Positions 14,991-23,926 of a stretch of DNA of 64,000 nt are shown piece after piece. Each line of letters begins with the position of its first letter. Position 1 is the first letter of the stretch. The notes below the pieces were generated by a model. It made no database searches, was not told where the DNA came from, and saw only the letters and a program-made list of their open reading frames with translations. Origin of the DNA: Allokutzneria sp. A3M-2-11 16 (lineage in GTDB: Bacteria > Actinomycetota > Actinomycetes > Mycobacteriales > Pseudonocardiaceae); contig NZ_JANAVO010000008.1 of the NCBI RefSeq assembly GCF_024213555.1, positions 124,001-188,000 on the forward strand. Direction: 5' to 3'. Position numbers and translations under genes: made by a program.

Positions 14991-15848
14991 CTAAACCAAC
15001 CGAACATCAGAAACAGAAAAAGAAAGCCCCTCCACCGCCGCCTTGCCACAACTATTCGGCCAAGCGGGCAACGGCGTAGCGGCAAGCCGCACCACCCACT
15101 CCCGCCCATCAACATGCCGAACAGAAACCAAATCCGACGTCGCGGAAACAACCGACAGCGAGTCCGCGCCCACCTCCCGAATAATCCCGCGAACAGCTAG
15201 CTCGGCGGCCTGACCCTCCCGACTCCACGTCGCCCGGCCGCGACAGCCTTGAAGCATCATTTCCCCCGCAGCCGTCGCTTTCAGCAGTTCCCGGGTTTGC
15301 GGGCCATCGAGCCTTCCGTGCACATAACCAGTCGGCAGGGCGACGACGGCGGGGGCGAAGCGGTGCCCGCCGGTGTGGGTGCTCTCCCAGATCGCCTCGC
15401 CGTGTTCGGCGGCGAGTTCCGCGGCGATGGGGCGGCCGAGGAGGGCGCAGCAGCGGTCGCGTTTTCCGTTGGTGCACACCAACAGCAGCGGATCAGTGGT
15501 CAGTGTGCCGAAGGGGGTGGTGAAGTCGAGGTCGAGGAGTTCCTCGGGGTCCTCGATGGTGTGCCGCCGCAGCCAGCTCGTGCCCGGGCGCGTGGAGGCG
15601 AGGTAGACCCGGCGCGGGCGGGGGTGGTGCAGGTCGGGGTGGCGGCCGGGCCGCCGGATCAGCACGATCCGGATGCCGGTCTCCTTCATGCGGCGCGCGA
15701 GCTCGGCGCCGACTCGCCGGTCGAGGTGGCTGTCGACCAGGGCGTCGTTGCCCCACGGGCCCGGCTGTTCGAGGCAGAGCCAGGTGGCCGCGACCGGGGC
15801 GGTCCCGGCGAGGGGTTCGGCGGCGGCGAGGACGGCGCAGTTGGTCAC
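14991..15848 (-). CDS. Sucrase/ferredoxin-like family protein
   Basis: The protein has 285 residues. Sucrase-ferredoxin-like signature is present: VCTNGKRDRCC (two of the Cys ligands, near residue 122), then WESTHTGGHRFAPAVVALP with the conserved His pair, and YVHGRL. The fold is thioredoxin-like and related to [2Fe-2S] ferredoxins of the Apd1/AIM32 type; cluster ligands would be Cys and His. Start GTG 15848 follows GAGGAG. Physiological role is unknown despite the old sucrase name. Confidence 0.87.
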   Translation of the reverse strand: MTNCAVLAAAEPLAGTAPVAATWLCLEQPGPWGNDALVDSHLDRRVGAELARRMKETGIRIVLIRRPGRHPDLHHPRPRRVYLASTRPGTSWLRRHTIEDPEELLDLDFTTPFGTLTTDPLLLVCTNGKRDRCCALLGRPIAAELAAEHGEAIWESTHTGGHRFAPAVVALPTGYVHGRLDGPQTRELLKATAAGEMMLQGCRGRATWSREGQAAELAVRGIIREVGADSLSVVSATSDLVSVRHVDGREWVVRLAATPLPAWPNSCGKAAVEGLSFSVSDVRLV

Positions 15849-16014
15849 TGGCGCTCCTCGGTTCCGGTGAGGGGGCAGGTGAGGCTGTGCATACGCTGCC
15901 CATCATCACCCGGTTGGTTCTTGATCGGCACCCCGGGGTTGCCGAACGGCGCAGCCGGGAATGCACGTGGTCCCGCGCTGGTCGGGCGTGGCAGCCTGGG
16001 GCAGGGAGGTGGCC

Positions 16015-17967
16015 ATGGCTGAGCCCGGTAGCTACCGGTACGGACCGTGGGAGGGCGGGCGCGACCCGCTCGCGCCGCCGCCGGACCTGCGGGCGGCGCT
16101 GGACGAGATCGGGCGCGAGGTGATGGCGGGGACCTCACCGGAGTCCGCGTTGCGCGAGCTGCTGCGGCAGGGCGTGCCGGGTACCCGGGGGCTGGACGAG
16201 CTGACGCGGCAGGTGTGGCAGCGACGTGCGGCGTTGCAGCGCAGGCACCGGCTCGACGGGACTTTGCAGGAAGCTCGGCGGCTGCTGGATCGCGCTATGG
16301 CCGCGGAGCGCCGCGAGCTGGACTCGGACAGCAGCGAGGACGCCCAGTTCCGGCAGATGCGGCTGGACATGGTGCCGAACAACGTCGGCGGGGCCGTGCG
16401 CGAGCTGGCGGACTACGACTGGCGCTCCGCCGATGCGGCCGAGGCTTACCAGGAGATCCAGCAGTTGCTCGGCCAGCAGATGGTGGAGCAGCGGTTCAAG
16501 GGCATGACCGAGGCACTGAAGCAGGCGCGGCCGGAGGACGCCGAGCGCGTGCGCGAGATGCTGGCCGACCTCGACGACCTGCTGTCCGCGCACGCGCAGG
16601 GGCGCGCCGACACGCAGCAGCGCTTCGAGGAGTTCATGCGCAAGCACGGCGAGTTCTTCCCGGAGAACCCGCGCACCACCGACGAACTCATCGATTCGCT
16701 CGCGGCCCGGTCGGCGGCGGCGCAGCGGATGCTGAACTCGATGACCCCGCAGCAGCGCGCCGAACTCGCGGAGCTGTCGCGGCAGGCGTTCGGCGACCCT
16801 AGGCTGGCCGAAGCACTGTCCAAAGTGGACGACAAGCTGCGTGCGCTGCGGCCGGGCGAGGACTGGGCGGGGCGCGGCCGGTTCCGCGGTGACCAGCCGA
16901 TGGGGATGGCCGAGGCGACGGCGGCGTTGCAGGAGCTGGGCGAGCTGGACCAGCTCGCCGAACAGCTGGCGCAGGCGCATCCGGGCGCGCGGCTGGAGGA
17001 CATCGACGCCGAGCTGCTGGAGCGCCACCTCGGCGAGCAGTCCACTGTGGACGCACGAGCGCTCGCTGACCTGGAACGACAGTTGCGCGCCCAGGGAATG
17101 CTGGAGCGCGGTCCGGACGGTGACCTCCGGTTGAGCCCCAAGGCGTTGCGCCGTCTGGGGGAAGACACGTTGCGCGATGTGCTCGGCAAGCTGCGCGGCG
17201 TGCGGGGTGAGCGCGATGCCAACCGCGCGGGCGCGGCGGGGGAGCGGACCGGCTCCACGAGGCCGTGGCGCTTCGGTGACACCGAGCCGTGGGACGCGGC
17301 GCGCACGGTCGGGAACGCGGTTCTGCGCACGGCGGGAACCGGTGAGGCGCTGTCGATCGACGTCGGCGACGTGGAGATCGCCGAGACGGAGCAGCGTTCG
17401 CGGGCCGTGGTGGCGCTGTGCGTCGACACCTCGTGGTCGATGATCCAGGACGGCCGCTGGGTGCCGATGAAGCGGACCGCGCTCGCGCTGCACCACTTGG
17501 TGCGCACGCGTTTCCGCACCGACGAGCTGCAACTGATCACCTTCGGCAGGCACGCGATGAGCGTGGATATCGGCGAACTCACCGCCCTGGAAGGAACCTA
17601 CGAGCAGGGGACGAACCTGCACCACGCGCTGATGCTGGCGGGACGCCACCTTCGGCGGCACCCGGACGCGCATCCGGTGGTACTCGTTGTGACAGACGGC
17701 GAGCCGACCGCGCACCTCGAACCCGACGGCGAAGCCGTTTTCGACTACCCGCCGCGGCGCGAGACCATCGCGAAGACCATGGTCGAGGTGGACGCGCTGG
17801 CCCGCAGGGGCGTGGGCATCACGGTGTTCATGCTGGGCGAGAACCCCAGGTTGGCGGCTTTCGTCGACACCGTGGCGCGGCGGACCGGCGGCCGGGTGCT
17901 CGCACCGACGACGGACGGGCTCGGCGCCGCGGTGGTCGCGGACTACCTGCGCAACCGGCGGGGATGA
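16015..17967 (+). CDS. VWA domain-containing protein (Mg-chelatase subunit D-like)
   Basis: The protein has 650 residues with ATG behind GGGAGG. Residues 1-420 are helical, charged and Gln/Glu/Arg rich. The VWA domain lies at about 470-640 with MIDAS DTSWS (VVALCVDTSWSMIQDG), the Thr loop EQGTNLHHAL and the Asp loop VVTDGEP. Related proteins are partners of MoxR/ChlI-type AAA+ ATPases in metal insertion or complex remodelling. No AAA+ gene is next to it here; the upstream neighbour is the divergent sucrase-like gene and the downstream one is MMPL. Confidence 0.87.
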   Translation: MAEPGSYRYGPWEGGRDPLAPPPDLRAALDEIGREVMAGTSPESALRELLRQGVPGTRGLDELTRQVWQRRAALQRRHRLDGTLQEARRLLDRAMAAERRELDSDSSEDAQFRQMRLDMVPNNVGGAVRELADYDWRSADAAEAYQEIQQLLGQQMVEQRFKGMTEALKQARPEDAERVREMLADLDDLLSAHAQGRADTQQRFEEFMRKHGEFFPENPRTTDELIDSLAARSAAAQRMLNSMTPQQRAELAELSRQAFGDPRLAEALSKVDDKLRALRPGEDWAGRGRFRGDQPMGMAEATAALQELGELDQLAEQLAQAHPGARLEDIDAELLERHLGEQSTVDARALADLERQLRAQGMLERGPDGDLRLSPKALRRLGEDTLRDVLGKLRGVRGERDANRAGAAGERTGSTRPWRFGDTEPWDAARTVGNAVLRTAGTGEALSIDVGDVEIAETEQRSRAVVALCVDTSWSMIQDGRWVPMKRTALALHHLVRTRFRTDELQLITFGRHAMSVDIGELTALEGTYEQGTNLHHALMLAGRHLRRHPDAHPVVLVVTDGEPTAHLEPDGEAVFDYPPRRETIAKTMVEVDALARRGVGITVFMLGENPRLAAFVDTVARRTGGRVLAPTTDGLGAAVVADYLRNRRG

Positions 17968-18085
17968 CCGACTGTCCAACTAGGACAACTCGAAAGATCG
18001 CTGTGTCGTTGCGCAGAACAGTTGATCACACGGCATGATGAGGGTCCGGAGGAGATCGGCGACACCGGAGGGGAGGACTTCCCCA

Positions 18086-20251
18086 GTGGAGGTCGAACAG
18101 CGGCGAAGACCGCGGTGGCGGTGGGTGCTGCCAACGCTGATGGTGCTGGCGTGGCTGGTTTTCGGGGGGTTCAGCAGCCAGTTCCAGAGCCGCCTCGCCG
18201 AGGTGCAGAAGAACGACAACGCCTCCTTCCTGCCCGCGAGCGCGGAGTCCACCGAGGCGACGAACCTGCAGGCGACGTTCTCCGACAAGCGCGTGCTGCC
18301 CGCGGTGCTGGTCTTCGAGCGCCCGACCGGGCTGACCATGACCGACCAGAACGCGTTGCAGGAGCGACTGGTCCAGCTCGGCGCGCTGCCCGGCGTGAAC
18401 GGCCAGATCACCCCGCCCGACCTGGCCAAGGACGGCAAGGCGGTGCAGGCCGTGGCCGCGCTGGACGCCCAGGACGGGGCGAAGCTGGCCAGGACCATCG
18501 CCGAGCTGCGCGAGGTGATCGGCAAGAACCTGCCCGCCGGGCTCAACGCCTACATCACCGGCCCGGCCGGTCTGCTCGGCGACCTCGCCGACATCTTCAA
18601 GGGCATCGACGAGCTCCTGCTCGGGGTGACCGCCGCGGTGGTCGCGCTGATCCTCGTCGTGGTCTACCGCAGCCCCCTGCTGCCGATCCTGGTGCTGGCC
18701 TCCGCCGGGCTCGCGCTGGCCAGCTCCACGTTCGTGGTCTACGAGCTGGCCGCGAACGAGGTCCTCACGCTCTCCGGCTCCAGCCAGGGCATCCTGTTCA
18801 TCCTGGTCTTCGGTGCCGCCACCGACTACGCCCTGCTGCTGGTCGCGCGCTACCGCGAGGAGCTGCGCAGGCACGCGTCGCCCTACGTGGCGATGGGCAG
18901 GGCCTACCGGGCGTCCTTCGAACCGATCCTGGCCTCGGCGGGCACGGTCGTGCTCGGCCTGATGTGCCTGCTGCTCTCCGAGCTGAACTCCAACCGCGGC
19001 CTCGGCCCGGTCGCGGCCACCGGCATCGTGATGTCGCTGCTGGCCTCCCTGACCTTCCTGCCCGCCGTGCTGGTGATCTTCGGCCGGGTGGCGTTCTGGC
19101 CGTTCCGGCCGATGGCGGTGACCGGCAAGCACGCCAAGGTGCCCAGCGACGTCGAGCAGCACGGCTCCTGGGCCAGGGTGGCCGCGGGCGTGGGCAACCG
19201 GCCCCGGCTGACCTGGATGCTCACCGCGCTGGTGCTGCTCGGCGGGGCCGCGCTGCTGCCGCAGTTCAAGTCGGCGGGCACCTCGCAGACCGACCTGTTC
19301 CTCACCAAGGTCGAGTCGGTCACCGGCCAGGAGGCGCTGTCGGCGCACTTCCCGGGCGGTATCGGCAGCCCGGCGGCGATCATCGCCAACGCCCAGGCCG
19401 CGCCCGCGGTGATGGCGGCGGCCAGGGTGCCCGGCATCGCCGACGTCACGCTCGGGTTCGACCTGCCGCCCGGTGCCCCGCCGCCCGCGGACGTGAGCCA
19501 GCTCAAGCCCAAGGTCGTCAACGGCAAGGTGCAGATCTTCGCCACCTTCGCCGCGCCCGCGGACTCGCCGGAGTCGGTCGCGACGGTGCGCACGCTGCGC
19601 GAGGCGGTGCACAGGGTGCCCGGCGCGGAGGCCAAGGTCGGCGGCTTCACGGCGCTGCAGTACGACGTGCAGGAGGCGTCCTCGCGGGACCGGTGGGTGA
19701 TCATCCCGGCGGTGCTCGTGGTGATCGTCCTCGTGCTCGCGCTGCTGCTGCGTTCGTTGCTGGCGCCGTTGCTGCTGACCGCGACGGTGGTGCTGTCCTT
19801 CGCCGCCACCCTCGGCGTCAGCGGGCTGATCTTCGAGCACCTGCTGGGCTGGGGCGGCGCCGATCCGAGCGTGCCGCTGTTCGCCTTCGTGTTCCTGGTC
19901 GCGCTCGGCATCGACTACAACATCTTCCTGATGACGCGTGTCCGCGAGGAGACGGTCAAGCACGGCACGGTCACCGGCACGCTGCGCGGGCTCACCGTGA
20001 CCGGCGGCGTGATCACCTCCGCCGGGGTGGTGCTCGCGGCTACCTTCGCGGCGCTGGCCGTGCTGCCGCTGCTGTTCCTGGCGCAGCTGGCGTTCCTGGT
20101 GGCCTTCGGTGTGCTGCTGGACACGCTGGTGGTGCGCTCGCTGCTGGTGCCCGCGCTGACCATCCACATCGGCCGGTCGGTGTGGTGGCCGGGGCGGCTG
20201 TGGCGGGCCGAACCACCTCGGCGGCGGGATGACGACGAGCCAGGTGGTTAA
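18086..20251 (+). CDS. MMPL/RND family transporter
   Basis: The protein has 721 residues. Topology is the MMPL two-fold repeat: TM1, a large external domain, five TMs, then the same again. The proton-relay motif is visible in both halves: GAATDYALLLVARYREEL (Asp-Tyr) and ALGIDYNIFLMTRVREE. MMPL proteins export lipids or hydrophobic compounds by proton antiport. GTG 18086 follows GGGGAGG by 9 nt; ATG codons at 18035/18038 give longer alternatives of lower quality. The C-terminus is short and charged (RRRDDDEPGG), and its stop lies in a 16-bp tandem repeat. Confidence 0.87.
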   Translation: MEVEQRRRPRWRWVLPTLMVLAWLVFGGFSSQFQSRLAEVQKNDNASFLPASAESTEATNLQATFSDKRVLPAVLVFERPTGLTMTDQNALQERLVQLGALPGVNGQITPPDLAKDGKAVQAVAALDAQDGAKLARTIAELREVIGKNLPAGLNAYITGPAGLLGDLADIFKGIDELLLGVTAAVVALILVVVYRSPLLPILVLASAGLALASSTFVVYELAANEVLTLSGSSQGILFILVFGAATDYALLLVARYREELRRHASPYVAMGRAYRASFEPILASAGTVVLGLMCLLLSELNSNRGLGPVAATGIVMSLLASLTFLPAVLVIFGRVAFWPFRPMAVTGKHAKVPSDVEQHGSWARVAAGVGNRPRLTWMLTALVLLGGAALLPQFKSAGTSQTDLFLTKVESVTGQEALSAHFPGGIGSPAAIIANAQAAPAVMAAARVPGIADVTLGFDLPPGAPPPADVSQLKPKVVNGKVQIFATFAAPADSPESVATVRTLREAVHRVPGAEAKVGGFTALQYDVQEASSRDRWVIIPAVLVVIVLVLALLLRSLLAPLLLTATVVLSFAATLGVSGLIFEHLLGWGGADPSVPLFAFVFLVALGIDYNIFLMTRVREETVKHGTVTGTLRGLTVTGGVITSAGVVLAATFAALAVLPLLFLAQLAFLVAFGVLLDTLVVRSLLVPALTIHIGRSVWWPGRLWRAEPPRRRDDDEPGG

Positions 20252-20278
20252 TGAGCCAGGTGGTTAATGAGCCAGGTA
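20237..20278 (+). repeat. 16-bp tandem repeat at the end of the MMPL gene
   Basis: GAGCCAGGTGGTTAAT is present twice (20237-20252, 20253-20268), followed by a partial third copy (20269-20278). The TAA in the first copy is the MMPL stop codon. The array sits just upstream of the mshC promoter. Confidence 0.8.
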
Positions 20279-20297
20279 ACTGTCTAGGGTCGTAACC

Positions 20298-21533
20298 ATG
20301 CAACCCTGGTCATCCGTCCCGGTCCCGCGCGTGCCCGGCACGCCCCGCCCGCTTCGGCTCTACGACACCGCATCCGCCGAGGTCAGGCCGACCTCGCCGG
20401 GTCAGGTGGCCAAGCTCTACGTCTGCGGGATCACCCCCTACGACGCCACGCACCTCGGGCACGCGTCGACCTACCTGGCCTTCGACCTGGTGCACCGGAT
20501 CTGGCTGGACAACGGCCACGAGGTGCACTACGTGCAGAACGTCACCGACATCGACGACCCGCTGCTGGAGCGGGCGCGGCGGGACAACCAGGACTGGGTC
20601 GTGCTCGGGCTGCGCGAGACCGCGCTGTTCCGGGAGGACATGGAGGCGCTGCGGGTGGTGCCGCCGCGCGAGTACGTCGGCGCGGTCGCGGCCATCCCGG
20701 AGATCATCGAGGCGGTCGGCAAGCTGCTCGCCTCCGGTGCCGCCTACCGGATCGACGACGAGCACCCGGACGTCTACTTCGACCACGCCGCCACCGGGCG
20801 CTTCGGCTACGAGTCCGGCTACGACGAGCCGACGATGCTGAAGTACTTCGCCGAGCGCGGCGGGGACCCGGACCGGCCGGGCAAGCGGCACCCGCTGGAC
20901 GCGCTGCTGTGGCGCGCGGCCCGGGACGGGGAGCCCTCGTGGGACGGCGAGCTGGGTCCTGGCCGCCCCGGCTGGCACATCGAGTGCACGGCGATCGCGG
21001 TCAACCGCCTCGGCGCCACGGTGGACGTGCAGGGCGGCGGCTCGGACCTGATCTTCCCGCACCACGAGTTCAGCGCCGCGCACGCGGAGCAGCTGACCGG
21101 CCAGGCGCCGTTCGCCCGGCACTACAGCCACAGCGGCATGATCGGCCTGGACGGCGAGAAGATGTCGAAGTCCAAGGGGAACCTGGTCTTCGTGTCCAAG
21201 CTGCGGGCCGACGAGGTCGACTCGATGGCGGTGCGCCTGGCGCTGCTGGCCGACCACTACCGCTCGGACCGGTCGTGGACCGCCGCGCTGCTGGCCTCGG
21301 CGGAGAACCGGCTCGGGCGGTGGCGCGAGGCCGTGTCGCTGCCTGCCGGGCCGTCCGCGGAGTCCCTTGTGGAGCGGCTGCGCGATCACCTCGGCGACGA
21401 CCTTGACACCCCGCGCGCGCTCGCGGCGGTGGACGGCTGGGCGGCGGAGGCGCTGACCCGGCGCGGCACGGACGCGGGTGCCCCGGCGCTCGTCCGGGAC
21501 GCCGTCGACGCGCTGCTCGGCATCGCGCTCTGA
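20298..21533 (+). CDS. mshC: Cysteine--1-D-myo-inosityl 2-amino-2-deoxy-alpha-D-glucopyranoside ligase
   Basis: The protein has 411 residues, the usual MshC length, and catalyses the ATP-dependent ligation of cysteine to GlcN-inositol, the penultimate step of mycothiol synthesis in the cytoplasm. It is a class I cysteinyl-tRNA synthetase paralogue: HIGH-like THLGHAST near residue 52, zinc/cysteine site residue in [10 protein letters not shown], and the KMSKS loop [10 protein letters not shown] near 290. The tRNA-binding domain of CysS is absent, as expected. ATG 20298 has TAGGGT 7 nt upstream, fitting a leaderless transcript. A strong hairpin follows the stop. Confidence 0.96.
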   Translation: MQPWSSVPVPRVPGTPRPLRLYDTASAEVRPTSPGQVAKLYVCGITPYDATHLGHASTYLAFDLVHRIWLDNGHEVHYVQNVTDIDDPLLERARRDNQDWVVLGLRETALFREDMEALRVVPPREYVGAVAAIPEIIEAVGKLLASGAAYRIDDEHPDVYFDHAATGRFGYESGYDEPTMLKYFAERGGDPDRPGKRHPLDALLWRAARDGEPSWDGELGPGRPGWHIECTAIAVNRLGATVDVQGGGSDLIFPHHEFSAAHAEQLTGQAPFARHYSHSGMIGLDGEKMSKSKGNLVFVSKLRADEVDSMAVRLALLADHYRSDRSWTAALLASAENRLGRWREAVSLPAGPSAESLVERLRDHLGDDLDTPRALAAVDGWAAEALTRRGTDAGAPALVRDAVDALLGIAL

Positions 21534-21542
21534 CCCCGCCGC

Positions 21543-21574
21543 GGCGCCCGTCGTTTTCTCCTGCGACGGGCGCC
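21543..21574 (+). terminator. Terminator hairpin after mshC
   Basis: GGCGCCCGTCG (21543-21553) pairs perfectly with CGACGGGCGCC (21564-21574), an 11-bp GC stem with a 10-nt loop TTTTCTCCTG. It starts 10 nt after the mshC stop. There is no U-tract, as is common in actinobacteria. Confidence 0.75.
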
Positions 21575-21698
21575 GTTGGTGCGTCTGGGTTGCGCGCAGC
21601 AACGATCTTGTTACGAGACGCTTGCCACGCAACCGCTCCGAGGAAGTCCACGTCTTACTGGTGATCACTTGATGGGGACTTCAGGGGGAGGACACACG

Positions 21699-21962
21699 AT
21701 GAGCGCTCCGGTTCACGCTTACCGGTACGGCCCCACCGCGCGCGTCCCGCAGCGCCGCAGGCGGGCCGCGCAGGCCCAGCGCGCGGCGCTCCGCGCCCGT
21801 CCCACCCACATCACGCACCCGGCGGAGAGCTGCTACTGCCCGGAGTGCTACCGCCCCACCAGCGCGGGCGACGTGCTGTTCGGCATCGTCGGCGGACTGC
21901 TGCTGGCCGGGCTCATCGTCGGCTCGGGTTGGCTGTTCGGCTTCTACAACCTGTTCGCGTAG
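21699..21962 (+). CDS. Small single-span membrane protein of unknown function
   Basis: The protein has 87 residues with ATG behind GGGGGAGG. A basic N-terminal half (RVPQRRRRAAQAQR) is followed by CYCPECY (possible metal site) and one hydrophobic helix (VLFGIVGGLLLAGLIVGSGW), ending in FYNLFA. No family is recognised. The clear ribosome binding site, codon bias and position between mshC and the IclR operon support a real gene. Confidence 0.6.
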   Translation: MSAPVHAYRYGPTARVPQRRRRAAQAQRAALRARPTHITHPAESCYCPECYRPTSAGDVLFGIVGGLLLAGLIVGSGWLFGFYNLFA

Positions 21963-21965
21963 CCC

Positions 21966-22095
21966 GGTTCGGGCGTCTTCAAGTACCACCGACCCCCGCT
22001 CCAACTGTCGTTAACCGCTACTGACCCCGCCGAGGGTTGGGGGCGGTTTGCGACGGTTTTGGGCGGGGTTCGTTGTACTTGAAGACGGGGGAACC
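21966..22095. repeat. GTCTTCAAGTAC-type inverted-repeat element, copy 2
   Basis: CGTCTTCAAGTAC (21974-21986) pairs with GTACTTGAAGACG (22075-22087); GGTTC (21966-21970) pairs with GAACC (22091-22095). It begins 4 nt after the stop of the small membrane protein. Inside are the degenerate GTCGTTAACCG and CGGTTTGCGACGG segments seen in the other copies. Confidence 0.8.
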
Positions 22096-22186
22096 ACTGC
22101 GCGGTGGGCGTGGAGTGTTCGAGTGGGCAGTTTGTGCGGGGCAGGTTTTGTAGCGGGGAATGGCTGAGCGTACAAGGAAAAGCGGG

Positions 22187-22212
22187 TTGCATTTATTGCA
22201 ACGCGGCGTTGC
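22187..22212 (+). promoter_or_regulatory. Overlapping palindromes, probable IclR operator
   Basis: TTGCATTTATTGCAA (22187-22201, 5-bp arms) overlaps GCAACGCGGCGTTGC (22198-22212, perfect 6-bp arms). They lie 24-49 nt upstream of the IclR gene start and repeat TTGC/GCAA half-sites, which resemble IclR-family operators. Autoregulation and control of the following operon are inference. Confidence 0.5.
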
Positions 22213-22235
22213 TCTGACGCGTCCGGGCGCACACG

Positions 22236-23006
22236 ATGCACGGCATGTCCGAAGGAGCGCGTTCCACCGCCGCCCGGTTGCTGGCGGCGTTGGAGGCGAT
22301 CAGCAACTCCCGGGACGGGCTGACCGTCGCGGAGTTCGCCCGCGCGCTCGGGCGGGACAAGTCGATCGCGTCGCGCCAGCTGCGGCCGCTGGTGGACCTC
22401 GGCGTGCTGGAGCGCGGTCCCGACGGCAGGCACCGGCTCGGCTGGCGGCTGTTCACCCTCGCGGCGCGGGCGGGTGACCAGCGCCTGCTGTTGCTGGCGC
22501 CGCCGGTGATGCGCAGGCTCTCCGACCTCTCCGGGGAGCGCGTGCACCTCAGCGTGCTGCACGGCCGGGAAGTGCTCACGATCCTCTCGGAGAGCTCGCG
22601 CCAGATGATCGAGGCGGTCGACTGGGTCGGCCGCACCGCGCCGGTGCACTGCACCTCCTCGGGCCGGGTGCTGCTGTTCGACCACCGCGACGACGACGTC
22701 CGCTGCCTGCTCGGCGACGAGCGGCTGGCCGTCCGGTCCTCGGCCGCCCCGGCGACCGCCGAGGACTTCCTGCGCCGCCTCTGCGAGGCGCGCAAGCTCG
22801 GATACGCGTTGGTGGACGGGGAGTTCGACGTCGACCTCGTCGCGGCCGCGGCCCCGGTGCGCGACTTCAGCGGCCGCATCGTGGCCTCGATCAACGTCTC
22901 CGCGCCCGCCTACCGGCTCAAAGAACGCCTCTGGCACACCGGGCGGCAGGTCGCTTCCGCCGCCGCTCACCTCTCCAAGGCCATTTCCTCGCAAGCCGAC
23001 CACTGA
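22236..23006 (+). CDS. IclR family transcriptional regulator
   Basis: The protein has 256 residues from ATG 22236, or 253 from ATG 22245 (MSEGARSTAARLL); neither has a good ribosome binding site. The winged HTH is at about residues 12-70 (LTVAEFARALGRDKSIASRQ then LVDLGVLERG). The effector domain follows (RVHLSVLHGREVLTI, CTSSGRVLLF, then GYALVDGEFDVDLVAAAAPV), with the conserved Cys-Thr-Ser-Ser-Gly typical of IclR sensors. IclR proteins usually control adjacent catabolic operons. The hydrolase starts 23 nt downstream, so the gene heads a nine-gene operon. Confidence 0.88.
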   Translation: MHGMSEGARSTAARLLAALEAISNSRDGLTVAEFARALGRDKSIASRQLRPLVDLGVLERGPDGRHRLGWRLFTLAARAGDQRLLLLAPPVMRRLSDLSGERVHLSVLHGREVLTILSESSRQMIEAVDWVGRTAPVHCTSSGRVLLFDHRDDDVRCLLGDERLAVRSSAAPATAEDFLRRLCEARKLGYALVDGEFDVDLVAAAAPVRDFSGRIVASINVSAPAYRLKERLWHTGRQVASAAAHLSKAISSQADH

Positions 23007-23029
23007 GCAGAAACGTTCGGAGCATCGCC

Positions 23030-23926
23030 ATGCCGAGTATTCCCCTGCCCTTTTTCAGCAGCGGGCTGCGCATCGACGCGGACCTGCACCTGCCGGACGA
23101 CGACGGGGCGGGCGCGCCCTACCCGGTCGTCGTGCCCGCGAGCGGCTACCAGGGGCTGAAGGTCATCCACCCGGAGCGCTTCGCGAGGGCGTTGGCGCCC
23201 AGGGGTTACGCGGTCCTCGCCTTCGACTACCGCGGGTTCGGCTACAGCGACGGCGAACGCGGCCGGCTCGTCCCGCAGGAGTGGGCCGAGGACGTCCGCG
23301 CCGCGGTGGACCGCGTCAGCTCGCACCCGATGCTGGACGCGAACCGGATCGCGCTGCTCGGCTGGGGGCTCGGCGGCGGCGTCGTGATCGCCGAGGCCGC
23401 CGACGATCCCCGCGTGCGGGCCGTGGTGTCCTGCAACGGGATCGCAGATGGGTACCGTTCGACGAAGGCCATGCACGACGCCACGTCCTGGGACGGCCTG
23501 GTGGACCGGATCGAGGCGGATCGGTCGGTCCGCTCACGGACGGGGCGCTCCGAGATCACCTCGCCCTGGGACATCGTCCGGCTCGACCTGGACGGCGCCA
23601 CCGATGGCTACGTCGACGAACAGCTCTACCAGGCACCGGGTTTCGGTTCCGGGGTGTCGCTGGAGTCGGCCGACTACCTGCTCCGGTTCCGCCCGGCCGA
23701 GGTGGTCGACCGGATCGCGCCGCGCCCGCTGCTGATCGTGCACGGCGACCGCAACGGACTGCACCGGCCGGAGGAGGCGCAGGACCTGTTCGCCAGGGCC
23801 GGTGCGGGCAAGCGGCTGGAGCTGCTGCCGGGGCAGGGGCACACCGAGTGGATGTTCGACGACCACCCGACCTTCAAGTCCGTTGTGGACCTCATCGAGG
23901 AGTTCTTCCGGGCTGGACTCGGCTGA
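23030..23926 (+). CDS. Alpha/beta hydrolase fold protein with altered nucleophile elbow
   Basis: The protein has 298 residues with ATG behind GGAG. Fold markers: FDYRGFGYSDGERG (oxyanion region), LLGWGLGGGVV (nucleophile elbow, near residue 107), IVHGDRNGLHRPEE (acid Asp) and GQGHTEWMF (catalytic His). The elbow reads Gly-Trp-Gly-Leu-Gly, with Gly where the catalytic Ser is expected, while acid and His remain. It may be non-hydrolytic, or use another residue. It is second in the IclR operon and its stop overlaps the permease start (TGATG). Confidence 0.82.
   Translation: MPSIPLPFFSSGLRIDADLHLPDDDGAGAPYPVVVPASGYQGLKVIHPERFARALAPRGYAVLAFDYRGFGYSDGERGRLVPQEWAEDVRAAVDRVSSHPMLDANRIALLGWGLGGGVVIAEAADDPRVRAVVSCNGIADGYRSTKAMHDATSWDGLVDRIEADRSVRSRTGRSEITSPWDIVRLDLDGATDGYVDEQLYQAPGFGSGVSLESADYLLRFRPAEVVDRIAPRPLLIVHGDRNGLHRPEEAQDLFARAGAGKRLELLPGQGHTEWMFDDHPTFKSVVDLIEEFFRAGLG

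Noticed and set aside
16135-17979. 614-codon minus-strand open frame opposite the VWA gene
   Set aside because: Shadow frame; composition low complexity and no ribosome binding site or family motif.
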